Assembly (NCBI RefSeq): GCF_030704535.1
Contig: NC_081822.1
Span: 35,300,001 to 35,364,000, forward strand
Direction: 5' to 3'
Source of the DNA: Vitis vinifera
Taxonomy: Eukaryota > Streptophyta > Magnoliopsida > Vitales > Vitaceae
Length of the DNA stretch: 64,000 bases
This document shows positions 11,282-22,364 of the stretch, piece by piece (position 1 is the first letter of the stretch; each line of letters starts with the position of its first letter). Below the pieces are notes generated by a model. It did no database searches, was not told the DNA's origin, and saw nothing but the letters and a program-made list of their open reading frames with translations. A program made the translations under genes and the position numbers.

Positions 11282-13507
11282 ATGTTGGGGCTATTCGGGG
11301 ATGTTTTTTCTGGTTTCTTCCGAGGCTTCAGCACGACCGGCGTCTCCCTAAATTCTGAAGCCATCAATCTTCTCCACCACATTCGCCTTCTCTGCTCTCG
11401 CGGCCACCTCCAAGAAGCTCTCAAACTCTTCTACTCCATCACCCCACCACCTCCACTCGTCCATTCCCACCACACCTACGCCGCTCTCTTCCAGGCGTGC
11501 GCCCGCCGCAGTTCTCTCCCCGAAGGCCAAGCTCTCCACCGCCACATGTTTTTACACAACCCCAACTCTGATTTCAACCTCTTTCTGACCAATCATGTTG
11601 TCAACATGTATGCTAAATGTGGGTCATTGGATTATGCCCACCAAATGTTTGATGAAATGCCGGAAAAGAATATTGTTTCCTGGACTGCTCTCGTTTCTGG
11701 GTATGCCCAGCATGGTCGGTCTAATGAGTGTTTTAGGGTCTTTAGGGGCATGTTAATTTGGCACCAGCCAACGGAGTTTGCATTTGCCAGCGTGATTAGC
11801 GCTTGTGGTGGGGACGACAATTGTGGACGGCAAGTACACGCGCTTGCATTGAAGACTTCTTTTGATTCTTGTGTTTATGTCGGGAATGCTCTTATTATGA
11901 TGTATTGCAAGAGTTGTGGTGGCGCGGATGAGGCTTGGAATGTGTATGAGGCCATGGGGTTTCGCAATTTGGTTTCTTGGAATTCTATGATTGCAGGGTT
12001 TCAGGTCTGTGGATGTGGAAATCGCGCACTTGAGCTCTTCTCACAGATGCACGTTGGTGGAATTCGGTTTGATCGTGCCACACTGGTCAGCATTTTTTCT
12101 TGCTTGTGTGGAATGGGTGATGGTCTTGAATGTTGTTTTCAATTGCAGTGTCTTACTATAAAAACTGGGTTTATCTTAAAAATTGAAGTGGCCACTGCCT
12201 TGGTCAAGGCTTATTCTAGTCTAGGAGGAGAGGTCAGTGATTGTTATAGGATCTTCTTGGAATTGGATGGCCGTCAAGATGTTGTTTCTTGGACTGGGAT
12301 CATAGCAGCGTTTGCAGAACGGGACCCAAAAAAAGCACTCGTCATCTTTCGGCAGTTTCTTCGAGAGTGTTTGGCTCCAGATCGTCATATGTTTTCCATT
12401 GTCTTGAAAGCTTGTGCTGGTCTTGCAACTGAGCGGCATGCATTGACTGTCCAGTCACATGTTCTAAAAGTTGGATTTGAGGATGACATTGTGCTTGCAA
12501 ATGCCTTGATTCATGCCTGTGCTAGGTGTGGCTCTGTTGCATTGTCAAAGCAAGTTTTTGACAAAATGGGATCCCGTGATACAGTTTCTTGGAATTCAAT
12601 GTTGAAGGCATATGCTATGCATGGGCAAGGTAAGGAGGCATTGCTGCTCTTTTCACAAATGGATGCTCAACCTGATGGCGCCACCTTTGTTGCCCTCCTC
12701 TCAGCTTGTAGTCATGCTGGAATGGCGGAAGAAGGAGCTAAAATATTTGAGACAATGTCTAACAATCATGGTATTGTTCCTCAACTTGATCATTACGCCT
12801 GCATGGTTGATATTCTTGGTCGAGCTGGTCAAATTTCTGAGGCAAAGGAGCTTATAGACAAAATGCCAATGGAGCCTGATTCAGTGGTCTGGAGTGCCTT
12901 GCTTGGAAGTTGTAGGAAACATGGTGAAACCAAGTTAGCCAAGTTAGCTGCAGTGAAACTAAAAGAGTTGGATCCCAACAATTCATTAGGATACGTATTG
13001 ATGTCAAACATATTTTGTACAGATGGTCGTTTTAATGAAGCAAGATTAATAAGAAGGGAGATGGAAGGGAAGATAGTGAGAAAGGAACCAGGTTTGAGTT
13101 GGATTGAGGTTGGAAATCAGGTACATGAGTTTGCCTCTGGAGGCCAACAACATCCAGAAAAAGAGGCCATATGTGCCAGGCTTGAAGAGCTAGTTAGGCG
13201 ATTGAAGGATTTGGGTTACGTGCCTCAAATAAGTTTGGCCTTGCATGACATAGAAGATGAACATAAAGAGGAGCAACTGTATTACCACAGTGAGAAGCTG
13301 GCTTTGGCTTTCGCTTTGATGAATGTAGGTAGTATATGTTGCAGTGGGAACACTATTAAGATTATGAAGAATATCCGAATTTGTGTAGATTGCCATAACT
13401 TTATGAAGTTGGCATCCGAACTTGTTGACATGGAGATTGTTGTGAGAGATTCAAACCGTTTTCACCATTTTAAAGCGAAGGTGTGCTCTTGCAATGATTA
13501 TTGGTGA
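11282..13507 (+). CDS. DYW-class pentatricopeptide repeat protein (intact copy)
   Basis: Single-exon gene of 741 residues from the ATG at 11282 (an in-frame ATG 14 codons upstream at 11240 lies outside the region shared with copy C). The N-terminus MLGLFGDVFSGFFRGFSTTG is basic/hydrophobic and fits an organelle targeting peptide. The body is a PLS-type array with repeated signatures such as NIVSWTALVSGYAQHGR, NLVSWNSMIAGF and DTVSWNSMLKAYAMHG, followed by E/E+ motifs (PGLSWIEVGNQVHEF). The C-terminal DYW deaminase domain keeps HSE (residue about 669), CVDCH and the terminal NDYW. Such proteins bind organellar transcripts and perform C-to-U editing in mitochondria or chloroplasts. It is the intact sister of the pseudogene at 60345-62569. 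Confidence 0.95.
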   Translation: MLGLFGDVFSGFFRGFSTTGVSLNSEAINLLHHIRLLCSRGHLQEALKLFYSITPPPPLVHSHHTYAALFQACARRSSLPEGQALHRHMFLHNPNSDFNLFLTNHVVNMYAKCGSLDYAHQMFDEMPEKNIVSWTALVSGYAQHGRSNECFRVFRGMLIWHQPTEFAFASVISACGGDDNCGRQVHALALKTSFDSCVYVGNALIMMYCKSCGGADEAWNVYEAMGFRNLVSWNSMIAGFQVCGCGNRALELFSQMHVGGIRFDRATLVSIFSCLCGMGDGLECCFQLQCLTIKTGFILKIEVATALVKAYSSLGGEVSDCYRIFLELDGRQDVVSWTGIIAAFAERDPKKALVIFRQFLRECLAPDRHMFSIVLKACAGLATERHALTVQSHVLKVGFEDDIVLANALIHACARCGSVALSKQVFDKMGSRDTVSWNSMLKAYAMHGQGKEALLLFSQMDAQPDGATFVALLSACSHAGMAEEGAKIFETMSNNHGIVPQLDHYACMVDILGRAGQISEAKELIDKMPMEPDSVVWSALLGSCRKHGETKLAKLAAVKLKELDPNNSLGYVLMSNIFCTDGRFNEARLIRREMEGKIVRKEPGLSWIEVGNQVHEFASGGQQHPEKEAICARLEELVRRLKDLGYVPQISLALHDIEDEHKEEQLYYHSEKLALAFALMNVGSICCSGNTIKIMKNIRICVDCHNFMKLASELVDMEIVVRDSNRFHHFKAKVCSCNDYW

Positions 13508-13618
13508 CAAACCACTATTACTGAACATAGTGGAGATCCTCAAGATGAATCTAATCATTGCTTTGAAATGATTTGCAATTTATATTAACTTTCTAAGAAT
13601 TTTCTTTATGGTAGCAAC
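13508..13618 (+). other. PPR 3' flank up to the hAT target site
   Basis: This is downstream sequence shared with copy C (62570-62677). Its last eight bases, GTAGCAAC at 13611-13618, are the left target duplication of the hAT element. The flank resumes at 17206. Confidence 0.7.
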
Positions 13619-13832
13619 TAAAGGTGTCCATTGGGCTGGGCCGCCCATTTTGGCTCATGGCCCAGCACGCCAAAAGATCGTGTCAGGCCGGCATGGCCCA
13701 ACACTATAGTAGGCTAGGTTGACACAACCCAAAGGAGCAGGCCTTGCTGGGCTTAAAGAAAGAGTCCACCTTGTTGACCCACTTGATCCTTTTAAATTCA
13801 CTTTTTACTTTTACTTTTTATTACATGTCAAA

Positions 13833-14082
13833 TGTCTATAATACCTCCTTCAACAATTATATAATGGTTAGTTTGAGGGGTAAAAAAGTAAATCAATAGT
13901 TATTTTTACAATTTTCATGTAAAGTGTCTATATCATCCATTCCAACAACTATATCATGGTTAGTTTAAATGATAAATAAGTAAATTACTTACTATTAATA
14001 TTTTTATATCAAATATCTCTAATATCCCTCGCAACAACTATATAACGGTTAGTTTTAGGGGTAAATAAATAAATGATTCACC
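13833..14082. repeat. Three direct repeats of about 90 bp inside the hAT element
   Basis: Units begin near 13833, 13925 and 14013. Each has a TCTATAAT-like start, CAACAATTATATAATGGTTAG or close variants, and a GGGTAAATAAGTAAAT-like end. They lie in the left non-coding arm between the subterminal GC-rich block and the BED finger. Confidence 0.75.
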
Positions 14083-14539
14083 AATACTTCTTATAAATAC
14101 CATTCATTTTAATTCTTTCTCACACAATTCTCTATTCTCTCTCTTTATATCGTTTACAGTTCTCTTTAATTTCCTTTTTCACAATTATCTAAATTGAAAT
14201 TCTCTTCAAGTGGTGAAAATATATACTAACTCTACAAGTGTTAAAGATATTTACTAACTCTACAAGTGGTCATTATTCACAAGGTTGAGGTATTTATATT
14301 TATTTATTTCATTCATTTATTTTAATTCTATATATTTAATTTAATTTGTTCTCTTCCTTTTACCTTATTTTTTTTCCTCTAAAATTTTAAAAAAAATCCT
14401 CATCACCTAGATGTTGAAAACTTTGACTTTGGTATTAATGCATGTAATGAATTTAATCCTTTTGAAGATGACAAGACTCCCACATTCTCTAGTGTTCCTC
14501 CTTCTAACCTTCCTCAACCCAATCTCACTGGCAAAAGAC

Positions 14540-16402
14540 CCAGGGTTAGTAGACACACATCTATAGTATGGAATTACTTCACTATAATAAATAGACAAAA
14601 TACAAGACGAGAGGTAGAAAATCTAGCATAATGTAAATATTATAAAATAAAAAAAACATATAGTTGCAAAACTAGTGGTGACACAAGTCACCTTAAAAGA
14701 CATGTCGAACAATGTACCAAAAAACATGATGCATTAGACCCTAGACAATCCCAAATAAGTCAAAATGAAATAGGATCTAGTACATCTTCAACAACGCCCT
14801 TTATATACAATCAACAATTCTTAAGAGAAGGGTTAGCTAAAATGGTAGCTAGTATGGGGCTTCCATTGACATTTGGAGAAAATCCTAGATTTTTACATTT
14901 CATGCACAAGTATGCCCAACCAACCTATCATAGAATTCCTAGGACTACTTCTCGTAATAATGTAATTAAATGTTGCCTAAATGAAAAACAATTAATAATT
15001 GAAGAATTTAAAATCATAGTGATATTGTATTCGTGACCTCAAATATATAGACTAATCAAAGTAATGAACCTTTTACAATATGAAATTACAAAAAAAAAAA
15101 AATTAGGTTTTCGTAAAATATTACATTTTCATGATGGGCCTTCCATATATGATTCTTTAACAAGTGTTGTTAGAGAATATGGGGTACAAAGCAAAATTTT
15201 TAGCATTACCTTTGATAATGCTTCAAATAATAAAAGTGCCATAAATTTATTTGTAACAATTAGAGAAGGCCACTAAGTGAAATATTTCATGTGATATGTA
15301 TTTGTCATATAATTAATTTAATAGTACAAGATAATTTAAAATTAATATCACCCTCATTTCAGGCTACCCAGTCTACTATACTATTTCTTGATTCATCTAA
15401 TAAATTACAAGAATTTTATACTTTATGTTAATCAATAGGTTTGAAGAAGAGAAAATTTCGTCGTTATATCGGTCATCATTGGAATTCTACCTACCTAATG
15501 TTAAAATCTTGTGTAGGGTATCATAATATACTATCAAATTATGTCAATAGTAAGACATGTGAAATTATAATTTCTGATGATTGAGAGAAAGGTTTTGCTT
15601 TTTAAAATTTCTTGAAAGCTTTTTATGATACTATTAACATGTGTTCTGTTGTATATACTCCTACATCTTGTATAACACTTAGATGTATTTGCAATATGAG
15701 TTATGTGTTTCAACAATATAGGGAACATCCATTTTTTAGTGAAATATGTGTACAAATGATTTTTTTTTTTTTTTAATATTGGAAGACAATTCCATCACTT
15801 TATTGTTTAGATGCTTGTATGGATTAAGGGTTAAGGTTGAAAGTGTAGAAAATATTTTAAATTTCATAGCTATTTGTATGAACCAACCATCTGAACCAAA
15901 TGGTAAGATATACAAACAATTAAACAACTTATGTAAATATTATTTATATAAATATGGTAATGTCTCTTCAAGTACCATAACTTCATCTACGTTTGGAAAT
16001 GATCAATTCTTTATACAATTAGTTAAGGAAAACGACAAGTTGGTCCTTCAAGTAGGTATAATCTTTCAAAATATTTAGATACTGATTATTGTTCATACAT
16101 ATCCCCTAATGTACTACAAAATTTTGATATTATGAAGTGGTGAAAATTTCATGAATCCATTTTTCCTGAACTATCTAAAATGACATGTGATGTACTAACC
16201 CCACCAGTGTTTACTGTAGCATCGATTTTTTTTTTTCTATAGTTGTAAATATAATGGGAGATAGAAGGACAACTCTTACATCAAAGCTGCTAGAAACTTT
16301 AACGTGTTTGAAGGATTGGGAAGATGGACGCATGAGACTTCAAACTTTAGAGGATGAACTTAAAAGAAGGCTTCGAGAAATTGCATCTCAATGCAAACAA
16401 TG
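14540..16402 (+). pseudogene. hAT transposase (BED finger to hAT dimerisation), decayed
   Basis: Three frames carry the pieces in the right order. A BED zinc-finger region at about 14560-14720 has VWNYF-like, CKYY and GDTSHLKRHVEQC; the second finger cysteine has become Tyr. A transposase N-core follows at 14840-14985 (LPLTFGENPRFLHFMHKYAQ). An RNase-H-like part at 15110-15240 contains ITFDNASNN. The hAT dimerisation region at 16130-16350 has FHESIFPELSKM, LTPPVFTVAS, then GDRRTTLTSKLLETLTCLKD. Many stops and frameshifts (for example TGA at about 16141) mean no protein is made. Length and order fit a former full-length Ac-type element. Confidence 0.85.
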
Positions 16403-17205
16403 ATGTTCAAGAGATTGATGATGATTGGAGATGAAAAAAGAAGAATGAAGATTAAATAAGAAGACACAAGTGAATATGATAATTGAAGAATTATATGTTG
16501 TTCGTTTATTTTAAATCTATTAAATGTAGCTAATTTTTAAAGGTTGAGTAATGCATATGATTGATAGTTGGGTGGATGCCAACCTAGTTGGAATGTACTC
16601 AAACTATATTGATGCAATTCTCACATTTTTTTTTGTCTCCTTATTTTTTCATGTAATTTGTTGAAATATTGAATAAAAAAATTATTTTTTTATATTTTAT
16701 TTCCTTTTATATTCCATTATTTTAAATTTATTGTTATTTTGATAAAAAAAATTCAAATACAATTTTTTTCTATTTTTAAAAACTAAAAACTAAAAACTGT
16801 CTATAAATTTGCAATTACAAACTCAATAAATATAAATGTAAAATAAAAAGTATAATTATTAGAGGTGTATAAAAAATAAAAAATATAATTATCAGAGGTG
16901 TTTAAAGTAACAAAAAGAAATTTTATTTAATAATGAAAAAAAACTTAAGAAAAAATTATTTAAAAAAACTAAATTAAATTTTTTAGCAAAGTGAGTGGCC
17001 CATGGGCCACAGTCCGCCGGCACGACACAATTAGTTTGCGGGCTTATGGGTCGTACCAGGCCACCTATTTGGCTTGTATGGGTCGGCCCGACCAGACATG
17101 ATTTTTATGTGGGTCGTGCTGGCCTAGCACGTTGGCCGGTAATGGCCCGATCAATATCGGGTCGTGCCGGCTTAGCACGGCCTAGTGAACACCTCTAGTA
17201 GCAAC

Positions 17206-17575
17206 CCATTGGATTCACCAGAGAGCATAAAGATGAAGCTATACGCATATAGGAAAAATGAGAATGGCCTCCAAGATAGGCCTCTCACTACCTTATCCAC
17301 CAAGCCACTCTTTCTATTGAATCTGTCCACTTGGTCGCAAAAATTACTTCCTCATGGGCTGTCCATCTTAATGCAGTTCTGACCGAGCAACAGATTTCCT
17401 GCCTGATGCACTGGGCTTTCTCCCTTAGCCTCATGGAATGGCTTCTCATGCATGGCTTCTACCATGGCTTTCCTTATACTCTTCATGTTCCTAAATTTCT
17501 GGTCCCCGCTCTATGTTTCCTTTGAAATAGGGGATTTTTCTCACTCAAGAACGACAAAGCCCAACAATAGGGCTG
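17206..17575 (+). other. Module copy B: sequence shared with 62678-63050, no clear gene
   Basis: This resumes the PPR downstream region after the hAT element. In copy C the minus strand is open for 110 codons (62700-63032) but here that frame is interrupted. I do not recognise the product and treat it as non-coding. Relative to copy C, about 225 bp are missing at about 17576, between GCTGTCAGT and TAAATCGGTGAG. Confidence 0.45.
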
Positions 17576-17589
17576 TCAGTTAAATCGGT

Positions 17590-18030
17590 GAGTCACCTGT
17601 GTGCCGAAAGGGATCGAGATTTGAGTGAAGATCAAATTGTCATGAAGCCAGATGGATATTCGGACTTGCAAGCATGCACACCAGAATTAAAGCTATTGAG
17701 AAGGCAATGGTTGAAATGGAAATCAGGAAAACTTAGACATTAACACCAAACTAGAGGCTGCAATGAGACAGATTGAAGAGTTGAAATCTGAAAGAAGTTA
17801 TTGAAGAGAAAACATTCAAACAAGCTAGCAGATATCTGATGAGACATTATGCTTGATCAGATATCTAAATGTTCATCCTGTGGAATAAGCTAGCAGGAGA
17901 GAGATTGGTGAAGATGGTGATCAGATGCTTGAATTGTGGGAAGCTACTGATCCAAATGGCACCATTAGTCTGACAGTTGCTAAGGCACTTATGTTCCTGT
18001 TTGGATACCATCAAGTGTGGGATCCATCAA
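17590..18030 (+). pseudogene. NETWORKED/KIP1-like gene remnant, copy B
   Basis: In shifting frames the DNA encodes RDLSEDQIVM, GYSDLQ, AIEKAMVEMEI, a coiled-coil-like AAMRQIEELKSERS piece and QMLELWE...DPNGTISLTVAKAL. The order and wording resemble the segment after the KIP1 domain of plant NETWORKED actin-binding proteins. Frame breaks and stops are frequent. The segment flows straight into a TNL remnant, so two unrelated genes were joined before the module was copied. Confidence 0.5.
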
Positions 18031-18720
18031 CAACCTATTTAGTAACATACCGTCTGGGATTAATGAACTTCATAAGCTGAGAATCTTTGACTTGTGTCAC
18101 TGCAAGATGATTCTCCCAATTGCAGAGCTTCCATTAAGTATACTTGGTTCGTTAGGTCCATAATGTCTAGCTACTCTGTTCTTCTTTGTTCAAATGCTTC
18201 AAGTCAGCAATTCAGGTAGGATATTTATGGGCCATCGACTTTTTTATACAGACATGAGACTCACATTGTACTCAAATAGTCTGCAGGATTCGGAATTCTA
18301 GATTAGCAATCCAAAAGAAATACTTGAACTTTTCTATTTCAGCCCAGGACTTAGTATTGTTATTCTTGGAAGTACTGGAATTCCAGAGTGGATAAGGCGC
18401 CAGAAAAAGGGATCCGTAGTAGCAACAAAACTTCCTCAGTATTGGTATGAAAATAGTGACTTCTTGGGTTTCGCTTTGTGCTATGTTCATGTTCACCTGA
18501 TGATGAATCTGAGGATGAGGATAGACTAGAGATGGAAGAAACTTGGAGTTTAGAATGTGAATTGACTTTCAATGGTCATCATTTTCAGTTGGTAGATAAT
18601 CTCATATACAAATGCTGGTGCGAATGCAGCGATGATGATGGCGTATCAAAACAAGTATGGGTGATTTATTATCATAAAATTGCTATAAAGGAGTATGGCT
18701 CCAATGAATAGAAGCAGTTG
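18031..18720 (+). pseudogene. TNL 3' remnant (LRR end and C-JID), copy B, with the Harbinger empty site
   Basis: The best-preserved copy of the orphan TNL tail. LRR words (PSGINELHKLRI-like, ILPIAELPLSILGS-like) lead to a post-LRR C-JID domain: GSTGIPEWIRRQKKGS, ATKLPQYWYENSDFLGFALC, then acidic DDESEDEDRLEMEE and SKQVWVIYYHKIAIKEYGSNE ending at TAG (18709-18711). A frame change near 18475 separates the two halves. It lacks about 130 bp of LRR found in copies A and C. The target TTA at 18351-18353 is uninterrupted, unlike copy A. Confidence 0.7.
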
Positions 18721-19130
18721 AATGCTTCATTTGGCGGCTACGTGATAAGCAGTGAAAGTAAAAGTTTGTGGGATCCATCTTATAAATGTATGCTAAAGCG
18801 TATGAACAGAAGCATCCCAAAGTACTACAAGCCCGTTCTTGTCATGGGAATGTGGGTGACCATAGATCAGCTGTGGGACTTGCCAACATTCATGTTGAGA
18901 TAAGCTGCGACCACACAAAAGACATCAAGCTAAACTATCCTCCAATGGTATGGAATACTGATGATAATATTTTTGGTTCCCAAGATGATGAGCAGAACCA
19001 TATGCCCGGCCATGTAATTGGATCTTCCTTTGAAATTTTGTTGACCGGATATGTTGTGCAAGGTACTAATGTTAAGTAAGAGAATTGTTGATGATGACCA
19101 GATACTTATATCAAGCATTTGGTAAGTCAC
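18721..19130 (+). other. Open stretch of unknown origin after the TNL tail
   Basis: A 97-codon frame (18786-19079) reads through KHPKVLQARSCHGNVGDH and QNHMPGHVIGSSFEILLTG. I do not recognise it. Part may still belong to the resistance-gene tail in another frame. There is no evidence that it is expressed. Confidence 0.25.
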
Positions 19131-19851
19131 CTTCTTTATCTTCTTTGTCTCTATGGCTAAACGATTTAATCAAATCCTAATCCTTGAGCTAAAATTTAAA
19201 ACTTTTCTTAATTGTTCTATTTCCCATTCTTTTGTGAATCATCTTACACCGGTAGAATATGTGCATTTAGAACTATGTAAAGCTTTGGTAGGGAAAATGA
19301 AGAAGAATTTGTACTAATCCTACCATTTTCATAGGGATCGACATGGTGTAACATGTCATGGAATATGTGCAATTTATGATAATAAACTCTTATAAATAAT
19401 TTTATAATATGCGAAATTTCTGAAATTAAAACTTGTGCAACAATTAACTTATGTGATTAATAGTAGTACTTGAAATAGAAATACCGAGGTTTGATTGTTT
19501 TATATTTAACAAATGTATTATGATATTTTTAAAATTTTTAAGCAAGGAAGATTTGCCTTGCACATCATTTTTTAGGAAAAGTAGGAAACTCTATTTTTAT
19601 AAAACGTGGATAAATTATATTAGAAAGTGTGTTCAAGAGTTTTATTCTAAACTATTGTAGATTTAAAAATATTTTTTAAATTGTGATATTTAAAATAAAA
19701 AACATATTTATAACAATTGTTTTTAATTTTTAATTTTTAAAAAAAACCTATTGGTCAAAGTTTTATTTGATGGCATATGCACTCATATTTAAAATGGTAT
19801 AAGTCAACATTTGTACCATATTAATAAGAAAATAATGATGCCATCAAAAAC
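19131..19851. other. AT-rich intergenic DNA
   Basis: I see no gene or clear repeat in this stretch. Confidence 0.45.
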
Positions 19852-20230
19852 TTTTTGACCGACCCTCATCTATCAATGCAAGAAAATAATGTAATTCATC
19901 TAAAATATAATTCAATGCACATGTAAAGAAAGGAATCTTTTCTTCTTGAGAAATCACATCTTCCACCGACCCTCATCTATTACTTTTTGACCAATTGATG
20001 AATGAATGATGTTACTAATCTAAAATATAATTCAATGTATATGGAAAAGCCACCTATATGAGTAAGCAAAGGAATCTTTGCTCATGAAGTCACATTCTCC
20101 ACCTCCATTTATTACTTTTTGGCCATCAATGAACAAATAATGTGACTCGCCTAAAATATAATTCAATGTACATGGAAAATACCACCCCATTTATTACTTT
20201 TTGACCCATTGATGAACAAATTATTCTTGC
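19852..20230. repeat. Imperfect tandem repeat, units of about 132, 132 and 82 bp
   Basis: Units start near 19852, 19984, 20116 and 20198 with TTTTTGACC or a variant. They share ATGAACAAATAATGT-like text and the word CTAAAATATAATTCAATGTA, followed by ATGG. Full and shortened units alternate with diverged spacer. Confidence 0.75.
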
Positions 20231-20281
20231 TACATAAAAAATTAACAACTAATTTTAAATAATTTTTTAAATAAATAATTA

Positions 20282-20314
<33 letters not shown>

Positions 20315-22364
20315 GCCTCAATCAATATATTTTGAGCTATTTTACCTTTTCAAACAAATGCTCAATTAAAAAAATCATCAAATAATCAATATGTAACTTA
20401 ATTGAAAGAGTAAAATAAAAAATAAAGTTGCTACTATACAAATCGTAAGAAAGAAATAAATAAGTATCATTTCCTATCCAGCTAACCTTTCAAACCCACT
20501 GCATAATTGTATAGACAATGTTAACTTCTGGGCAAGAAATCAACCCAACCAAAACTAAACAAAAGAGAGAGAAATATGAAGGATAAAGACAATATTATAA
20601 AATGTAAAAATATATTAAGGATTGCATGAACTTTCGTTGATGCTTTGAAATTTTAGTAATTGTTGTTTTAACCCTCCAATTGCTATTTATCGTGTATATA
20701 ATATATGCTTAAAAGAGGTCTAATTATTTCATTTACTGTTATTTTATAAAAAAATTAACATAAAATAATATATTTAATTTAAAGGAAATTAGAAACATAA
20801 TAACAATAATATAAAAAATTATTTTAATTTTTTCAAATTAAAAGTAATCTCAAAGTAGAATAATGATAATAATAGAAAAATAAAATCATAAAAAAAAAAT
20901 ACTTGAAAATTTTAAAGTCGCAAGTCACATACCACCACTAAATAAAAACAATAGAACCACAAAACAAAAATTTATAAATGTAATTAGAAGAAAAAGAAAA
21001 CTTAATCATATTTAAACCTCTTGTTTTACTTTCACGTACTTTTTTTTTTCCAAATACTTATTCATATTCTGTTTTCATGATACCAATTTTATAATTTTTT
21101 GATTGTAGCTTTTTTTTTTCTTTTGAGAACTTCAAACCAGAAAAAAACTATCTTTTTTACTTTTAGAAAATGTTGTGCATTAAATTGTTTATTTATTTTA
21201 TTTCATAATTTTACCTAGTTATTTAATATCTTAATTATTATAATATTATAAGATTTTATAAATTAAAGATTATCTCCGTCAACAAAAAAAAGAAAAAAGG
21301 AAAACTATAAGAAAGTAAAATTAATTTTGAAAAATAATCAAAGAATTTTCAGATTTTCTTAATTAGAAAATAATTTTTATATTTAATTTTTCTAAATTAA
21401 TACTAGCATATGTTTTTAAATCAATCTCTTTCTATGTTTTTCATGTTTTATTGAGAAAATTTAGAAATTAGAGGAATAAAAAAAAAATCGTTCGTTAGAA
21501 TAGAAAAAAAAATCATTTTAGTTTAGGAAAATATAAATTGGTATAAAATTTTAAAATAAATAAATAAATAAATATTTTATTTTCATCTTCTTCCATGATA
21601 CAAAAGTAATTTCAATATACATCTTCATAGATTCTTTTTTCTTTTATTTTTTGTTTTTTATGTTTAAATTAAAAGATGAAAATTGTATAGGTCGGATATG
21701 AAACCACTAAAATTTTCAAAAATTTTCAGGTTACAAATCTAATCGTATTATTTATACTTACAATTTTTTTTGTTTCAAGATTAAAACTTTTAAATTTAAA
21801 AGATTAAAAGAATATTTATTAAACCCAAATTGAAAGGTTAAATTAAAAAAGAAAAGAGAAACTTCTCTTATAAATATTCTCTCTTCCACTTTAGTTGATG
21901 AGGTTTATAAATGATAAATAAGGGAATAGAATATGGATATACATATATTTTCTTGAATTTTAATTAATGGCTCACTTCCACTTCCATGTATTTCTGGTTA
22001 AAAAGAAGAGGAAAATGCACAAGACTTGAAGATTGACTTCCACTATTTTGATATAAATAATGGAAATAAAAAATGACAAAAGTTTGGAGAGCCCACATGA
22101 ATGAATGCCAGGCAAAAGGTAGTGTGAAAGCAAAAGGGGAAAGGTTATTTTGTTAAGACTTCAGAGTGCCCACCTCCCTTCCTGCAAATTTCTGGGTTCC
22201 TTCCTCAGATACTAATTTTACGATTCCTTTCTCTCTGGTCATTAAGATTAGAATTTGTCTTTCTTCTCCAGCTTAAATTCTTCACCTCTGCAACACCTTT
22301 CACAGAGGCAGAATTCAATTGAAGACTGTCTTATTGTTTTTACATAGACACAGCCTGGCTAGCA
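20231..22364. other. AT-rich region upstream of the TIR exon
   Basis: This contains a pure T run at about 20287-20314 and several A/T microsatellite-like tracts. The last 250 bp (22120-22364) are less AT-biased and CT-rich and probably hold the promoter and 5' UTR of the TIR exon. No TATA box can be singled out in such AT-rich DNA. Confidence 0.4.

Larger units (their letters stand above)
13619..17197 (+). mobile_element. hAT-superfamily (Ac-like) transposon inserted downstream of the PPR gene
   Basis: Ends are TAAAGGTGTCCA on the left and, reverse-complemented, TAGAGGTGTTCA on the right. An 8-bp target duplication GTAGCAAC (13611-13618 and 17198-17205) flanks it. Copy C of the module has the single-copy site (CTAGCAACCCATTGGG at 62670-62685), an empty site confirming both ends. 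GC-rich subterminal blocks with repeated GGCC, GGCCCA and TAGCACG words lie within 200 bp of both ends, as expected for hAT transposase binding regions. The interior carries a heavily mutated BED finger, transposase core and dimerisation region. Confidence 0.93.

Noticed and set aside
20287..20314. Long T run as a regulatory element
   Set aside because: Simple homopolymer in AT-rich spacer, could be a poly(A) remnant; no flanking retroposon is seen.
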